Shown piece by piece: positions 1 to 5,501 of a DNA stretch of 5,501 nt. Made by a program: the position numbers and the translations under genes. Numbering within the stretch: position 1 is the first letter of the stretch; each line of letters opens with the position of its first letter. This DNA is from Bacteroidota bacterium (GTDB taxonomy: Bacteria; Bacteroidota; Bacteroidia; Bacteroidales; PXBB01). The notes beneath the pieces were generated by a model. It saw nothing but the letters and a program-made list of their open reading frames with translations, had not been told where the DNA came from and did not search any database. The DNA is taken from positions 1 to 5,501 of the forward strand of contig JAKIYU010000184.1 in the NCBI GenBank assembly GCA_022708385.1, read 5' to 3'.

Positions 1-103
1 TAATCAGGTCGTCGTTGATAAATACAATTCTGTAGCGCAAACGCAAAAAAAACCTGAACAAATGTGCAACAATTTTATGTTTCAGCTTAAGCCTTTTTTC
101 CAT
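1..103 (-). CDS. Partial PlsC/Aas-like acyltransferase (N-terminus only)
   Basis: An ATG at 103-101 on the minus strand opens a frame that stays open for 34 codons to the window edge, so the gene is truncated by the window and not by mutation. The peptide is very basic at first (MEKRLKLKHK) and then reads HLFRFFLRLRYRIVFINDDLI. That matches the segment before the NHxxxxD acyltransferase motif in PlsC-type enzymes and in E. coli Aas, where 'RVLYRVRV' precedes the ITPNH block. The catalytic motif itself lies outside the window. The start is only 4 nt after the stop of the LplT-like transporter, so the two are almost certainly one operon. Family knowledge: Aas re-acylates lysophospholipids brought in by LplT, at the inner face of the cytoplasmic membrane. 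In many bacteria the PlsC domain is followed by an AMP-binding acyl-ACP synthetase domain, which cannot be seen here. The reading frame is well supported; the function is inferred from a short homology plus context. Confidence 0.7.
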   Translation of the reverse strand, partial: MEKRLKLKHKIVAHLFRFFLRLRYRIVFINDDLI

Positions 104-107
104 CTGA

Positions 108-1337
108 TTAAATTTTTAATAACCTGTGTATACTTTCTTTTATGCCTTTTGTATTTATGGTCAGAAGTACAATCATCAGCACAGACAGGAGGCCGACTAC
201 AAGAAACACCGCCCGGGATCCGTACAAACTTTCGGTAATGCCGAAAATGCCTGCTGAAATAAGAATAAAAATAAAGTTGATAAGATTGTTATAGGCTACA
301 GCATCACCAAGTTTCCTGCCTTTAACATGCACTTGCATCCAGGCGTTCATGGGGGTTTTAAACAAACCTGCTGTGAGGGCGGCCAGCATTATCAGTGCCA
401 CAAAGGCAATTCCTTTTGGGTTAAAGATAAATATAGCCATAATACTGCCAATGAATAAGGTGCCGCCCAGCGGGATTAACCCTACTTCAACATGCTCTTT
501 AGCAATGAGGCCTGATACAAAAGAACCTGTGCCTATGGCGATGGCTACAAGAGCCAGGATAACCCCTGTTTTTGTTGAGGAAATCCCCAGGTAGTCAATA
601 CAGTGCACATACAGGTTGAGCTGTATAAGCGAGGCCACAAGCCAGAACAGTGATAAGCCAAGAACAATGTTGTTAAGCCCTTTGACGTGGTTGTTCGCCC
701 ATTTGTATTTTCTGATAATATAGTTGATGAAGTTTAAGGGAGCAATGTGCAGCGTGAGGGCTTTGGGCTCGCTTGCCCTTATCTGAAGGGCAGTGATGAG
801 TCCCGAAACGGACACCATGATGAAAGCAGCCCCTATCCACAACATACGGTACCGCAAGTCGATATCTGTGAGCAGACCGGCAGCTGCCGTGCCTATTAAC
901 ACGCCATAGAAGGTAGTCATTTCAACAGTCCCTGTACCGATAGAACTTTTCTCTTCACCACCTATGTCCCGAACCAGGGCAAACTTCAGTGGCGAGAAAA
1001 AAGTGCCTTGCAATCCTATTAGAAATATGCCAAGGAAAACAAGATAAATGTTTTCAGTCCAGAAGCCTGTAATGGCAATCAACGTGGTTAATATTTCTGC
1101 AGTCTTTAAATACACCACAAACTGCCGCTTGTTTAACTTCTTTGATAAATAGCCTGCATAAGGTGAAAAAAGAATGAAAGGCAACACCAGGAAGCCTGTG
1201 GCAAGGCTCATTACAACCGATTTATAGGCATCGGGCACCCAGTAAACCGAAATAAAACAAATAAGACTCTTAAGCAGGTTGTCGTCAAAAACCAATAAAA
1301 AATTGGTCAGATATAATGGTAAAAGCTTGTTTTTCAA
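108..1337 (-). CDS. lplT: LplT-like lysophospholipid transporter (MFS)
   Basis: This 409-residue polytopic inner-membrane protein, with roughly 11-12 hydrophobic segments, belongs to the major facilitator superfamily and is close in length to E. coli LplT (about 400). Several blocks align by eye with LplT: an acidic-Asn motif in TM1 (FDDN, 17-20); the cytoplasmic loop GYLSKKLNKRQ (62-72); GTFFSPLKFALVRD (111-124), matching the LplT 'YSPAKYGIL' block; GLSLFWLVASL (227-237); and FKTPMNAWMQ (326-335), matching LplT 'VPLNALLQ'. LplT flips lysophospholipids inward across the inner membrane for re-acylation by Aas; an acyltransferase gene follows 4 nt downstream. The start is a TTG at 1337-1335: an in-frame TAA lies 15 nt upstream, no ATG lies between, and the next in-frame ATG (residue 43) would delete TM1. 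No obvious Shine-Dalgarno is seen. Orthology to LplT is well supported at family level; the exact substrate is inferred. Confidence 0.85.
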   Translation of the reverse strand: MKNKLLPLYLTNFLLVFDDNLLKSLICFISVYWVPDAYKSVVMSLATGFLVLPFILFSPYAGYLSKKLNKRQFVVYLKTAEILTTLIAITGFWTENIYLVFLGIFLIGLQGTFFSPLKFALVRDIGGEEKSSIGTGTVEMTTFYGVLIGTAAAGLLTDIDLRYRMLWIGAAFIMVSVSGLITALQIRASEPKALTLHIAPLNFINYIIRKYKWANNHVKGLNNIVLGLSLFWLVASLIQLNLYVHCIDYLGISSTKTGVILALVAIAIGTGSFVSGLIAKEHVEVGLIPLGGTLFIGSIMAIFIFNPKGIAFVALIMLAALTAGLFKTPMNAWMQVHVKGRKLGDAVAYNNLINFIFILISAGIFGITESLYGSRAVFLVVGLLSVLMIVLLTINTKGIKESIHRLLKI

Positions 1338-1361
1338 TGTATTGATATGTTTTTATTTGCG

Positions 1362-1394
1362 TAAAATTACAACTTTTCCTAAATATGATACAAA
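1362..1394 (-). promoter_or_regulatory. Candidate Bacteroidota-type promoter for lplT-like operon
   Basis: On the minus strand a TTTG (1394-1391) is followed after 21 nt by TAATTTTA (1369-1362). This fits the Bacteroidota primary sigma pattern of a -33 TTTG/TTG and a -7 TAnnTTTG, with the last base of the -7 box differing (A for G). The box ends 24 nt before the TTG start, which leaves a short leader. A near-identical -7 region precedes the S8 peptidase gene. It was recognised by pattern only; no transcription start is known. Confidence 0.45.
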
Positions 1395-1525
1395 TTATTA
1401 AATATGCTTTTTAGCTATAAAACCAAATTAATCATTAGTAATTTTGTAGAAACCGAATATATGATTCCATGATGGTAACCCGTAACCCCGATAGGTTTAT
1501 CCAATGATTTTTTTTGAAAGGCATT

Positions 1526-1638
1526 GGTAATAAATCAGTTATCGATTCGGTATTTGAAAATGCTGAATTTTGGTTAAATCAGTTGTCTATACGCAAATTC
1601 TGCATTATCGACAGTTGTAAGGTTAAATCATTGCTGTC
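1526..1638. repeat. Three loose direct copies of GGTTAAATCAGTTGTC
   Basis: The plus strand shows GGTAATAAATCAGTTATC (1526-1543), GGTTAAATCAGTTGTC (1572-1587) and GGTTAAATCATTGCTGTC (1621-1638). They share TAAATCA and a TC end and begin 46 and 49 bp apart. The second copy lies mainly in the loop of the candidate terminator hairpin, and the third abuts the stop codon of the peptidase gene. They differ by small insertions and substitutions, so this may be a degenerate repeat or chance similarity in AT-rich DNA. Confidence 0.25.
1559..1606 (-). terminator. Candidate AT-rich terminator hairpin after S8 peptidase
   Basis: The plus-strand arms AATGCTGAATTTTG (1559-1572) and CAAATTCTGCATT (1594-1606) pair over 12 base pairs with one T-T mismatch and one bulged T, around a 21-nt loop. 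On the minus strand the hairpin begins 33 nt after the peptidase stop, and its 3' arm runs into a short T-rich end (GCATTTTC). Its position fits an intrinsic terminator for the peptidase. The stem is AT-rich, the loop long and the U-tract short, so it would be weak and may instead only stabilise the 3' end of the mRNA. Confidence 0.35.
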
Positions 1639-3846
1639 TTATTCAATTATAAATTTAGCAGTCAGGTTGTTGTGCTCTCCATTTAAATAAATTATGTATA
1701 ATCCTTTGCACAATGGGGGGAGGTGCAGCATATAGTTATTGGATATGTTTATGCCGCTGTTGTTAAATACTACGCGGCCTGCCCTGTCAGTAATAGTAAT
1801 GTCATACATCCCTTCCGGCGCTTCCAATGTAATCCTGTCGTAAGCGGGATTGGGATATACCTTAAAAATACAAGGGAATGGGTATTGAGAGTTTGTCGCT
1901 GACAGACCTGAGGCTATCCTTACGGCATGGTAGGCATTTATTTTTCCCCATCCCCACAGCACATCGCCTGTAGAAGGTATGTTGCCTGTAATGGAGTCTT
2001 TTCGGGCAGTTTGCTTTATCAATGCTTTAACCTGGACAGGGGTAAGGTTGGGGTTAGCTTCACGAATCAATGCTGCGGTGCCGGCTGCGGCAGGACTTGA
2101 CATAGAGGTACCCGATAAACGCCCGAATTTGTAAGTTCTTCCGTTGAAATTGACGTTGGCAATACCCGAAACAGGACTGCCATCGTAAAAATACGAAAGT
2201 GCTGAACCTACATTGTGCCCGGGCGCTGTGATGTCGGGTTTCATCGTTTCGCTGATAAGCGGCCCTTTACTTGAGAAATAAGAAATATTGCCGTAATACA
2301 AATTGCCATTGGGCAGAGTAACCTGCGAGCGGTATGAGCCAACGGCAATGACACTCCCCGCACAAGCCGGTTCGCCTATGCCGTAATTGTTATCGCCGGC
2401 GGTAAAACCTGCTATTGGTGCACTAAAGGCAGCTCCCCAGTTGCCCACATCGTTAACAAGCTCTATGATATTCCACAAATGCACCGTGCCGGTGTCAGCC
2501 ACTACTTTAACCACAATTTTATAAAGGTTGGTTTTCAGGTTACGTACCCTCAGCCTTACACCGGGCCGTTCATTAAACGGGTTGGATGCTTCGGCTTCAA
2601 TTTTGTAAAAAATGGTATCAGTTCCCAGTACAACAATAGTGTCGAGCACATCGGCAGAAGCCGTGTTATAAAGAGGCAATTCTTGAATAAGCGTATTGGT
2701 ATTATCATATAACTCTATGCCATATTTAAAATCTGTATGGGGTGTACCCCACATCGAAACAGATTGCCCCCACATGGTGGGTATCTGGGCATAGGGCTCA
2801 AACTCCACAACAGTTCTCAATGTGTCGTTGCTGTTAAAAGTTTTTTTAATATGAAAATTGACATCTCCGTTGTTTCCTGCACTGCTTACAAAGCTCACAC
2901 CCATATCCGAGAGGTAGTCGAGGCTTTGACTGATAAGCGAAGTGCCGTCGAGCGTGCCCATGTAATACAGCCCCCAGCTCATGTTTACAACGAGTGGTTT
3001 GCCCATGCTGTCGGCATAGTCGTACAAGAAATTAAAAGCATCGAGCACCGAAGCTTCGTCCACCAGTATGGTTACCATTGCCAGTTCAGCGTCAGGGGCA
3101 AAGCCCTTATAAACGGTGCCTGCACCCGAACCGGCTGCAATGCCGGAAACATGTGTGCCATGGGTATGATGACTGTATATATTGGATGTGTCGTGCTCAG
3201 CGGCAAGCAACTCCTGGCTGTTTGTATAGACAGTACCATAACCATAGGCATCGGGTGCAGGCCCCGACTCTTTAAACTGATCCCATGCCCTGACAATGCG
3301 AAGATTGGTAAGTGAAGTGTCGTAAAATGTGGGATGGGTGTAATCGAAGCCCCAGTCGGTTACACCAATAATAACGTTCTTACCGGTGTAGCTTTGTGGT
3401 AACGAAATACCGGCATGCACGCTGTCGGCGCGTGTATCGACAAGTGCATCCTTTAACAATGGTTTAATTTTTCTACCCAGTTCGACATATACCAACCCCT
3501 TAACCTTCTGCAAGGAATCAAGTGTTTCAAGCGGCACTCTCAGGGATATAATGTCACCAATCTGTGAACCTATTATACAACCTCTCTCTTTGAGTTGCTT
3601 AACGGCATCAACACTGCTTATCTTTGCCAATCCCGACAAATAGGAAATGCCGTTTTTTTCAAAAAGGGCGTATTTTTCCTTAATATCTTTATTGAGAATA
3701 TATTTCTCCTGAGCATCCTTAAATGGCCTGGCATCGTTGAGAAAGGCTTTAGATGACAAAGAAAAAACATTTTGGGCAAGCGTATTAAACGCCATTGCAA
3801 GCACTATTGACAGAATTACCAGTAGTTTTATTAATGGAAACTTCAT
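1639..3846 (-). CDS. Secreted S8 subtilisin-like peptidase with T9SS sorting domain
   Basis: This 735-residue precursor begins with a Sec signal peptide (basic start, hydrophobic core 6-20, likely cleavage after LAQ at 25). Residues about 65-135 resemble a subtilase inhibitor propeptide. The peptidase_S8 domain spans about 150-645 with the full catalytic set: Asp164 (GVTDWG), His229 (HGTHVSG), oxyanion Asn325 (SSAGNNG) and Ser581 (SGTSMSSPAAAG). About 140 residues (331-470) rich in predicted beta strands sit between the Asn and Ser blocks, where classical subtilisins are shorter. Residues about 660-735 form a type A T9SS C-terminal domain: KVYPNP (662-667), ITDRAGRVVF, GLYIIYL, ending KFIIE. 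The enzyme should cross the inner membrane by Sec and the outer membrane by T9SS, and be released or anchored at the surface as an endopeptidase. The substrate is unknown; a nutritional or processing role is inferred. The gene is intact and is followed by its own candidate terminator. Confidence 0.93.
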   Translation of the reverse strand: MKFPLIKLLVILSIVLAMAFNTLAQNVFSLSSKAFLNDARPFKDAQEKYILNKDIKEKYALFEKNGISYLSGLAKISSVDAVKQLKERGCIIGSQIGDIISLRVPLETLDSLQKVKGLVYVELGRKIKPLLKDALVDTRADSVHAGISLPQSYTGKNVIIGVTDWGFDYTHPTFYDTSLTNLRIVRAWDQFKESGPAPDAYGYGTVYTNSQELLAAEHDTSNIYSHHTHGTHVSGIAAGSGAGTVYKGFAPDAELAMVTILVDEASVLDAFNFLYDYADSMGKPLVVNMSWGLYYMGTLDGTSLISQSLDYLSDMGVSFVSSAGNNGDVNFHIKKTFNSNDTLRTVVEFEPYAQIPTMWGQSVSMWGTPHTDFKYGIELYDNTNTLIQELPLYNTASADVLDTIVVLGTDTIFYKIEAEASNPFNERPGVRLRVRNLKTNLYKIVVKVVADTGTVHLWNIIELVNDVGNWGAAFSAPIAGFTAGDNNYGIGEPACAGSVIAVGSYRSQVTLPNGNLYYGNISYFSSKGPLISETMKPDITAPGHNVGSALSYFYDGSPVSGIANVNFNGRTYKFGRLSGTSMSSPAAAGTAALIREANPNLTPVQVKALIKQTARKDSITGNIPSTGDVLWGWGKINAYHAVRIASGLSATNSQYPFPCIFKVYPNPAYDRITLEAPEGMYDITITDRAGRVVFNNSGINISNNYMLHLPPLCKGLYIIYLNGEHNNLTAKFIIE

Positions 3847-3853
3847 ATTTTTG
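3846..3853 (+). promoter_or_regulatory. Candidate -7 box for ureohydrolase gene
   Basis: TATTTTTG on the plus strand is an exact match to the Bacteroidota -7 consensus TAnnTTTG. It would start transcription about 30 nt before the ATG at 3892. Its first base is shared with the start codon of the divergent peptidase gene, so the upstream promoter half would lie within that coding sequence. No clear TTG is visible 17-23 nt upstream, which weakens the call. Confidence 0.35.
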
Positions 3854-3855
3854 CA

Positions 3856-3876
3856 TTTTATTTACGGTAAAATTAC
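3856..3876 (-). promoter_or_regulatory. Candidate -7 region for S8 peptidase gene
   Basis: On the minus strand GTAATTTTAC (3876-3867) contains TAATTTTA, seven of eight places from the Bacteroidota TAnnTTTG box, and ends about 20 nt before the ATG at 3846. The same ten bases, with the same AAATAAAA eight-mer 2-3 nt downstream, occur before the lplT-like gene (1370-1351). I see no convincing TTTG at the expected -33 distance; that stretch would lie inside the divergent ureohydrolase gene. Confidence 0.3.
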
Positions 3877-3891
3877 TTTTTTATTTACAGA

Positions 3892-4953
3892 ATGCTTAAG
3901 AGTAAAAAATTAAAAATTAAAAATTTTGACTTTGATAATTTGTTGACTGAAGATAACAATATTTTTGGTCTTCCTTTTACAGCAGATGAGGCAGACATTA
4001 TTATTATTCCCGTGCCATGGGATGCCACCGTATCGTATGGTGCTGGTACTTCAAATGCGCCTGAGGCTGTTAAAAGAGCGTCCCTGCAACTCGATTTATT
4101 TGATGTTGAATATGCCCATGCATGGAAGGCCGGCTTCTATATGGAAGATACTTCTGCTTACTGGAAAAATCAGAACAAGCAACTCAGAACACTTTCCGAA
4201 AACTATATTAACCATATTTCCAAAGGCTTAAAAGCAGAAGATGCACCGGAACAGATGGCTGCCCTGATGCGAATAAATAAGGCTTCTGCAAAGCTAAACA
4301 CCTGGCTCGAAAAAAAAGCAAAAGAGCACCTGAAAAACGACAAAATTGTTGGCGTTTTAGGAGGGGAACACAGTGCCCCCGTGGGACTTATAAATGCCCT
4401 GGCCAAAAAACACAACAGTTTTTCCATTCTGCATATCGATGCCCATGCCGACCTGAGAGCAGGTTATGAAGAATTTGAATTTTCTCATGCTTCCATCATG
4501 CACCATGCTTTAAAAAACAAAAGTGTCGAAAAACTGGTGCAGATAGGTGTTCGCGACATGGGTTTTCAGGAAATGGAACGTATAAAATCAGAAAAGGGAA
4601 GGGTAATTACCCATTTCTGGAATGCTATTAAAACGGCACAGTTTAAAGGCAAAACATGGCATGAACAGTGTAGAGAGATGTTGTCAGATCTGACAGACAA
4701 AGTATATATCAGCCTCGACATCGACGGCCTTGAGCCGTCTCTTTGCCCACACACTGGTACACCTGTCCCCGGAGGATTATCTTTTGACGAACTTACATTT
4801 CTGTTGCAACAACTTTCGGTACAGAAGAAAAAAATTATAGGCTTCGATCTTTGTGAGGTGGCTGCTGGAAATGATGAATGGGACGCCAATGTGGGAGCGC
4901 GGATATTGTTCAGATTGTGTGCACTGGCAGCGGTAAGTAATAACCGTGTTTAA
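3892..4953 (+). CDS. Agmatinase/arginase-family ureohydrolase
   Basis: This 353-residue cytosolic enzyme belongs to the ureohydrolase superfamily. All six binuclear metal ligands are visible: His160 (GGEHS), Asp184, His186 and Asp188 (IDAHADLR), and Asp276 and Asp278 (SLDIDGLEP). The trailing TGTPVPGGLSFDE (288-300) and the acidic FDLCEVA (318-324) are also family signatures. It is longer than a typical agmatinase (about 300). The extra length lies in an N-terminal IFGLPF...VSYGAGTSNAPEAV block (24-60) and a lysine-rich helical linker (about 90-150). Automatic annotation would call it agmatinase (agmatine to putrescine plus urea), but the long agmatinase-like class includes enzymes acting on other guanidino compounds, among them the Ni-dependent guanidine hydrolase of cyanobacteria. 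No arginine decarboxylase, urease, HypA/HypB or guanidine riboswitch is in this window to decide. The ATG at 3892 is the only in-frame ATG before residue 84. The trmH-like gene follows after 12 nt. Confidence 0.88.
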   Translation: MLKSKKLKIKNFDFDNLLTEDNNIFGLPFTADEADIIIIPVPWDATVSYGAGTSNAPEAVKRASLQLDLFDVEYAHAWKAGFYMEDTSAYWKNQNKQLRTLSENYINHISKGLKAEDAPEQMAALMRINKASAKLNTWLEKKAKEHLKNDKIVGVLGGEHSAPVGLINALAKKHNSFSILHIDAHADLRAGYEEFEFSHASIMHHALKNKSVEKLVQIGVRDMGFQEMERIKSEKGRVITHFWNAIKTAQFKGKTWHEQCREMLSDLTDKVYISLDIDGLEPSLCPHTGTPVPGGLSFDELTFLLQQLSVQKKKIIGFDLCEVAAGNDEWDANVGARILFRLCALAAVSNNRV

Positions 4954-4965
4954 GTTGTATTATTC

Positions 4966-5501
4966 ATGACAAAAATCAGCGAACAAAAAAAACTTATAGG
5001 TTACCTGAGTGCTTTTGTAACCCCTGAGCGGCTGAAAAGATTTGACGATGTGCTTAAAAACCGCACCCGCTACATTACCATTGCTCTTGAAGATATATAC
5101 CAGTCGCACAATACCAGCGCTGTGCTCCGCTCGTGCGATTGTTTCGGTATTCAGGATGTGCACATCATTGAAAATAAAAACGCTTTTTCGGTTAACCCCG
5201 ATATTGCACTTGGTGCTTCAAAATGGCTCACCATCAGGCAGTATAACAAGCAAGAAAACAATACCCCTGAATGCATCAAGTATTTGAAATCTAATGGCTA
5301 TAGAATTGTCGCCACATCCCTTCATACGCAGGCTATTGATATTCGTGAACTTGATGTTTCACATAAATTTGCCCTTTTATTTGGCACCGAAAAAGAAGGC
5401 CTCTCTCCCTATGCACTCAATCACGCTGATGTTCATGTTAAATTTCCGATGTATGGTTTTACCGAAAGTTTTAATATATCAGTTTGTGCTGCACAAACAG
5501 A
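4966..5501 (+). CDS. trmH: TrmH-like SPOUT tRNA/rRNA 2'-O-methyltransferase (3' end outside window)
   Basis: The ATG at 4966 opens a frame that stays open for 178 codons to the window end; TrmH proteins are usually about 190-230 residues, so only a short C-terminal part is missing. The three SPOUT motifs are in order: motif 1 SHNTSAVLRSCDCFG (47-61) with the conserved Asn49 and presumed catalytic Arg55; motif 2 LFGTEKEGLS (138-147); motif 3 FPMYGFTESFNISVCAA (160-176), which forms the knotted AdoMet site. The PERLKRFDDVLKNRTRYITIALEDIY stretch splits as PERLKRFDDVL (20-30) then RYITIALEDIY (35-45), and together with VATSLHTQAIDIRELD (115-130) it resembles E. coli and Thermus TrmH, which makes Gm18 in tRNA. 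TrmH is therefore favoured over the 23S rRNA enzyme RlmB. It acts in the cytoplasm as a dimer in known relatives. It lies 12 nt behind the ureohydrolase on the same strand and is probably co-transcribed with it. The exact target RNA is inferred. Confidence 0.88.
   Translation, partial: MTKISEQKKLIGYLSAFVTPERLKRFDDVLKNRTRYITIALEDIYQSHNTSAVLRSCDCFGIQDVHIIENKNAFSVNPDIALGASKWLTIRQYNKQENNTPECIKYLKSNGYRIVATSLHTQAIDIRELDVSHKFALLFGTEKEGLSPYALNHADVHVKFPMYGFTESFNISVCAAQT

Larger units (their letters stand above)
1338..1638. other. 301-bp intergenic region between two leftward genes
   Basis: This AT-rich gap separates the end of the peptidase gene from the transporter start. It holds a candidate terminator hairpin (1559-1606), three loose copies of a GGTTAAATCA-type sequence (1526, 1572, 1621), a small inverted repeat CCAATG/CATTGG (1501-1506 and 1522-1527, loop 15 nt), a doubled GTAACCC (1476-1489), and the candidate promoter of the downstream operon (1362-1394). 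The longest ATG-started minus frame I find is 29 codons (1524-1435), with no recognisable product. I see no tRNA-like or known riboswitch structure. The presence of both a terminator and a promoter suggests the peptidase and the transporter are separate transcription units. Confidence 0.7.

Noticed and set aside
1476..1489. Doubled GTAACCC as a possible CRISPR or telomere-like repeat
   Set aside because: There are only two adjacent copies, with no spacers and no further units.
1435..1524. Minus-strand 29-codon ORF starting MPFKKNHW in the intergenic gap
   Set aside because: It has no ribosome binding signal, no recognisable motif and no hydrophobic or toxin-like pattern. It overlaps the inverted repeat, and such a length is expected by chance.
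2737..3315. 192-codon plus-strand frame opposite the peptidase gene
   Set aside because: It is antisense to the catalytic Asp and His region of an intact subtilase. Its peptide is rich in Cys and His without any domain pattern, as expected of a shadow frame.
3807..3835. TTGACA with ATTAAT 17 bp later, resembling a sigma-70 promoter of the E. coli type
   Set aside because: It lies inside the peptidase signal-peptide coding region. Bacteroidota do not normally use this -35/-10 pattern, so it is probably coincidence.
3904..3925. AT-rich tandem-like run near the ureohydrolase start (repeated TTAAAAA)
   Set aside because: It encodes the Lys-rich N-terminus (SKKLKIKNF) in frame. The repeat is short and explained by Lys and Leu/Ile codons in an AT-rich genome.
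4566..4889. 107-codon minus-strand frame opposite the ureohydrolase
   Set aside because: It lies opposite the DIDG metal-site region of a well-supported gene and shows no domain of its own.

Overview
The window looks like ordinary chromosomal DNA from a Gram-negative Bacteroidota bacterium. The evidence is a secreted subtilase with a C-terminal type IX secretion (T9SS) sorting domain (VYPNP motif), TAnnTTTG-like promoter boxes, no strong Shine-Dalgarno sequences, AT-rich intergenic DNA and family-typical gene variants. I cannot name the genus from sequence alone.

Layout. A leftward block covers positions 1 to 3846. In transcription order it holds: (i) a large secreted S8 (subtilisin-like) serine peptidase, 3846 to 1639; (ii) a 301-bp gap with a plausible AT-rich terminator hairpin just behind the peptidase and a plausible promoter in front of the next gene; (iii) an LplT-like major facilitator, 1337 to 108, read from a TTG start; (iv) only 4 nt further on, the first 34 codons of a PlsC/Aas-like acyltransferase that leaves the window at base 1. 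A rightward block starts from a compact 45-bp divergent intergenic region at 3847-3891. It holds an arginase/agmatinase-family ureohydrolase (3892-4953) and, 12 nt later, a TrmH-type SPOUT RNA 2'-O-methyltransferase (4966 to beyond 5501).

Functional reading. The lplT-like gene and the partial acyltransferase form a convincing two-gene (or longer) lysophospholipid import and re-acylation unit, equivalent to E. coli aas-lplT. The peptidase is exported through Sec and then probably T9SS, for extracellular or surface proteolysis. The ureohydrolase has every metal ligand of its family, but its substrate (agmatine, guanidine or another guanidino compound) is not fixed by the sequence. The TrmH homologue is a housekeeping RNA modification enzyme. 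The two rightward genes are probably co-transcribed but need not share a pathway.

Nothing here amounts to a clearly undescribed system. The most useful second looks are the ureohydrolase substrate, the roughly 140-residue insertion in the subtilase catalytic domain, a 20-bp near-identical promoter-like element in front of both leftward transcription units, and the acyltransferase gene cut by the window edge.
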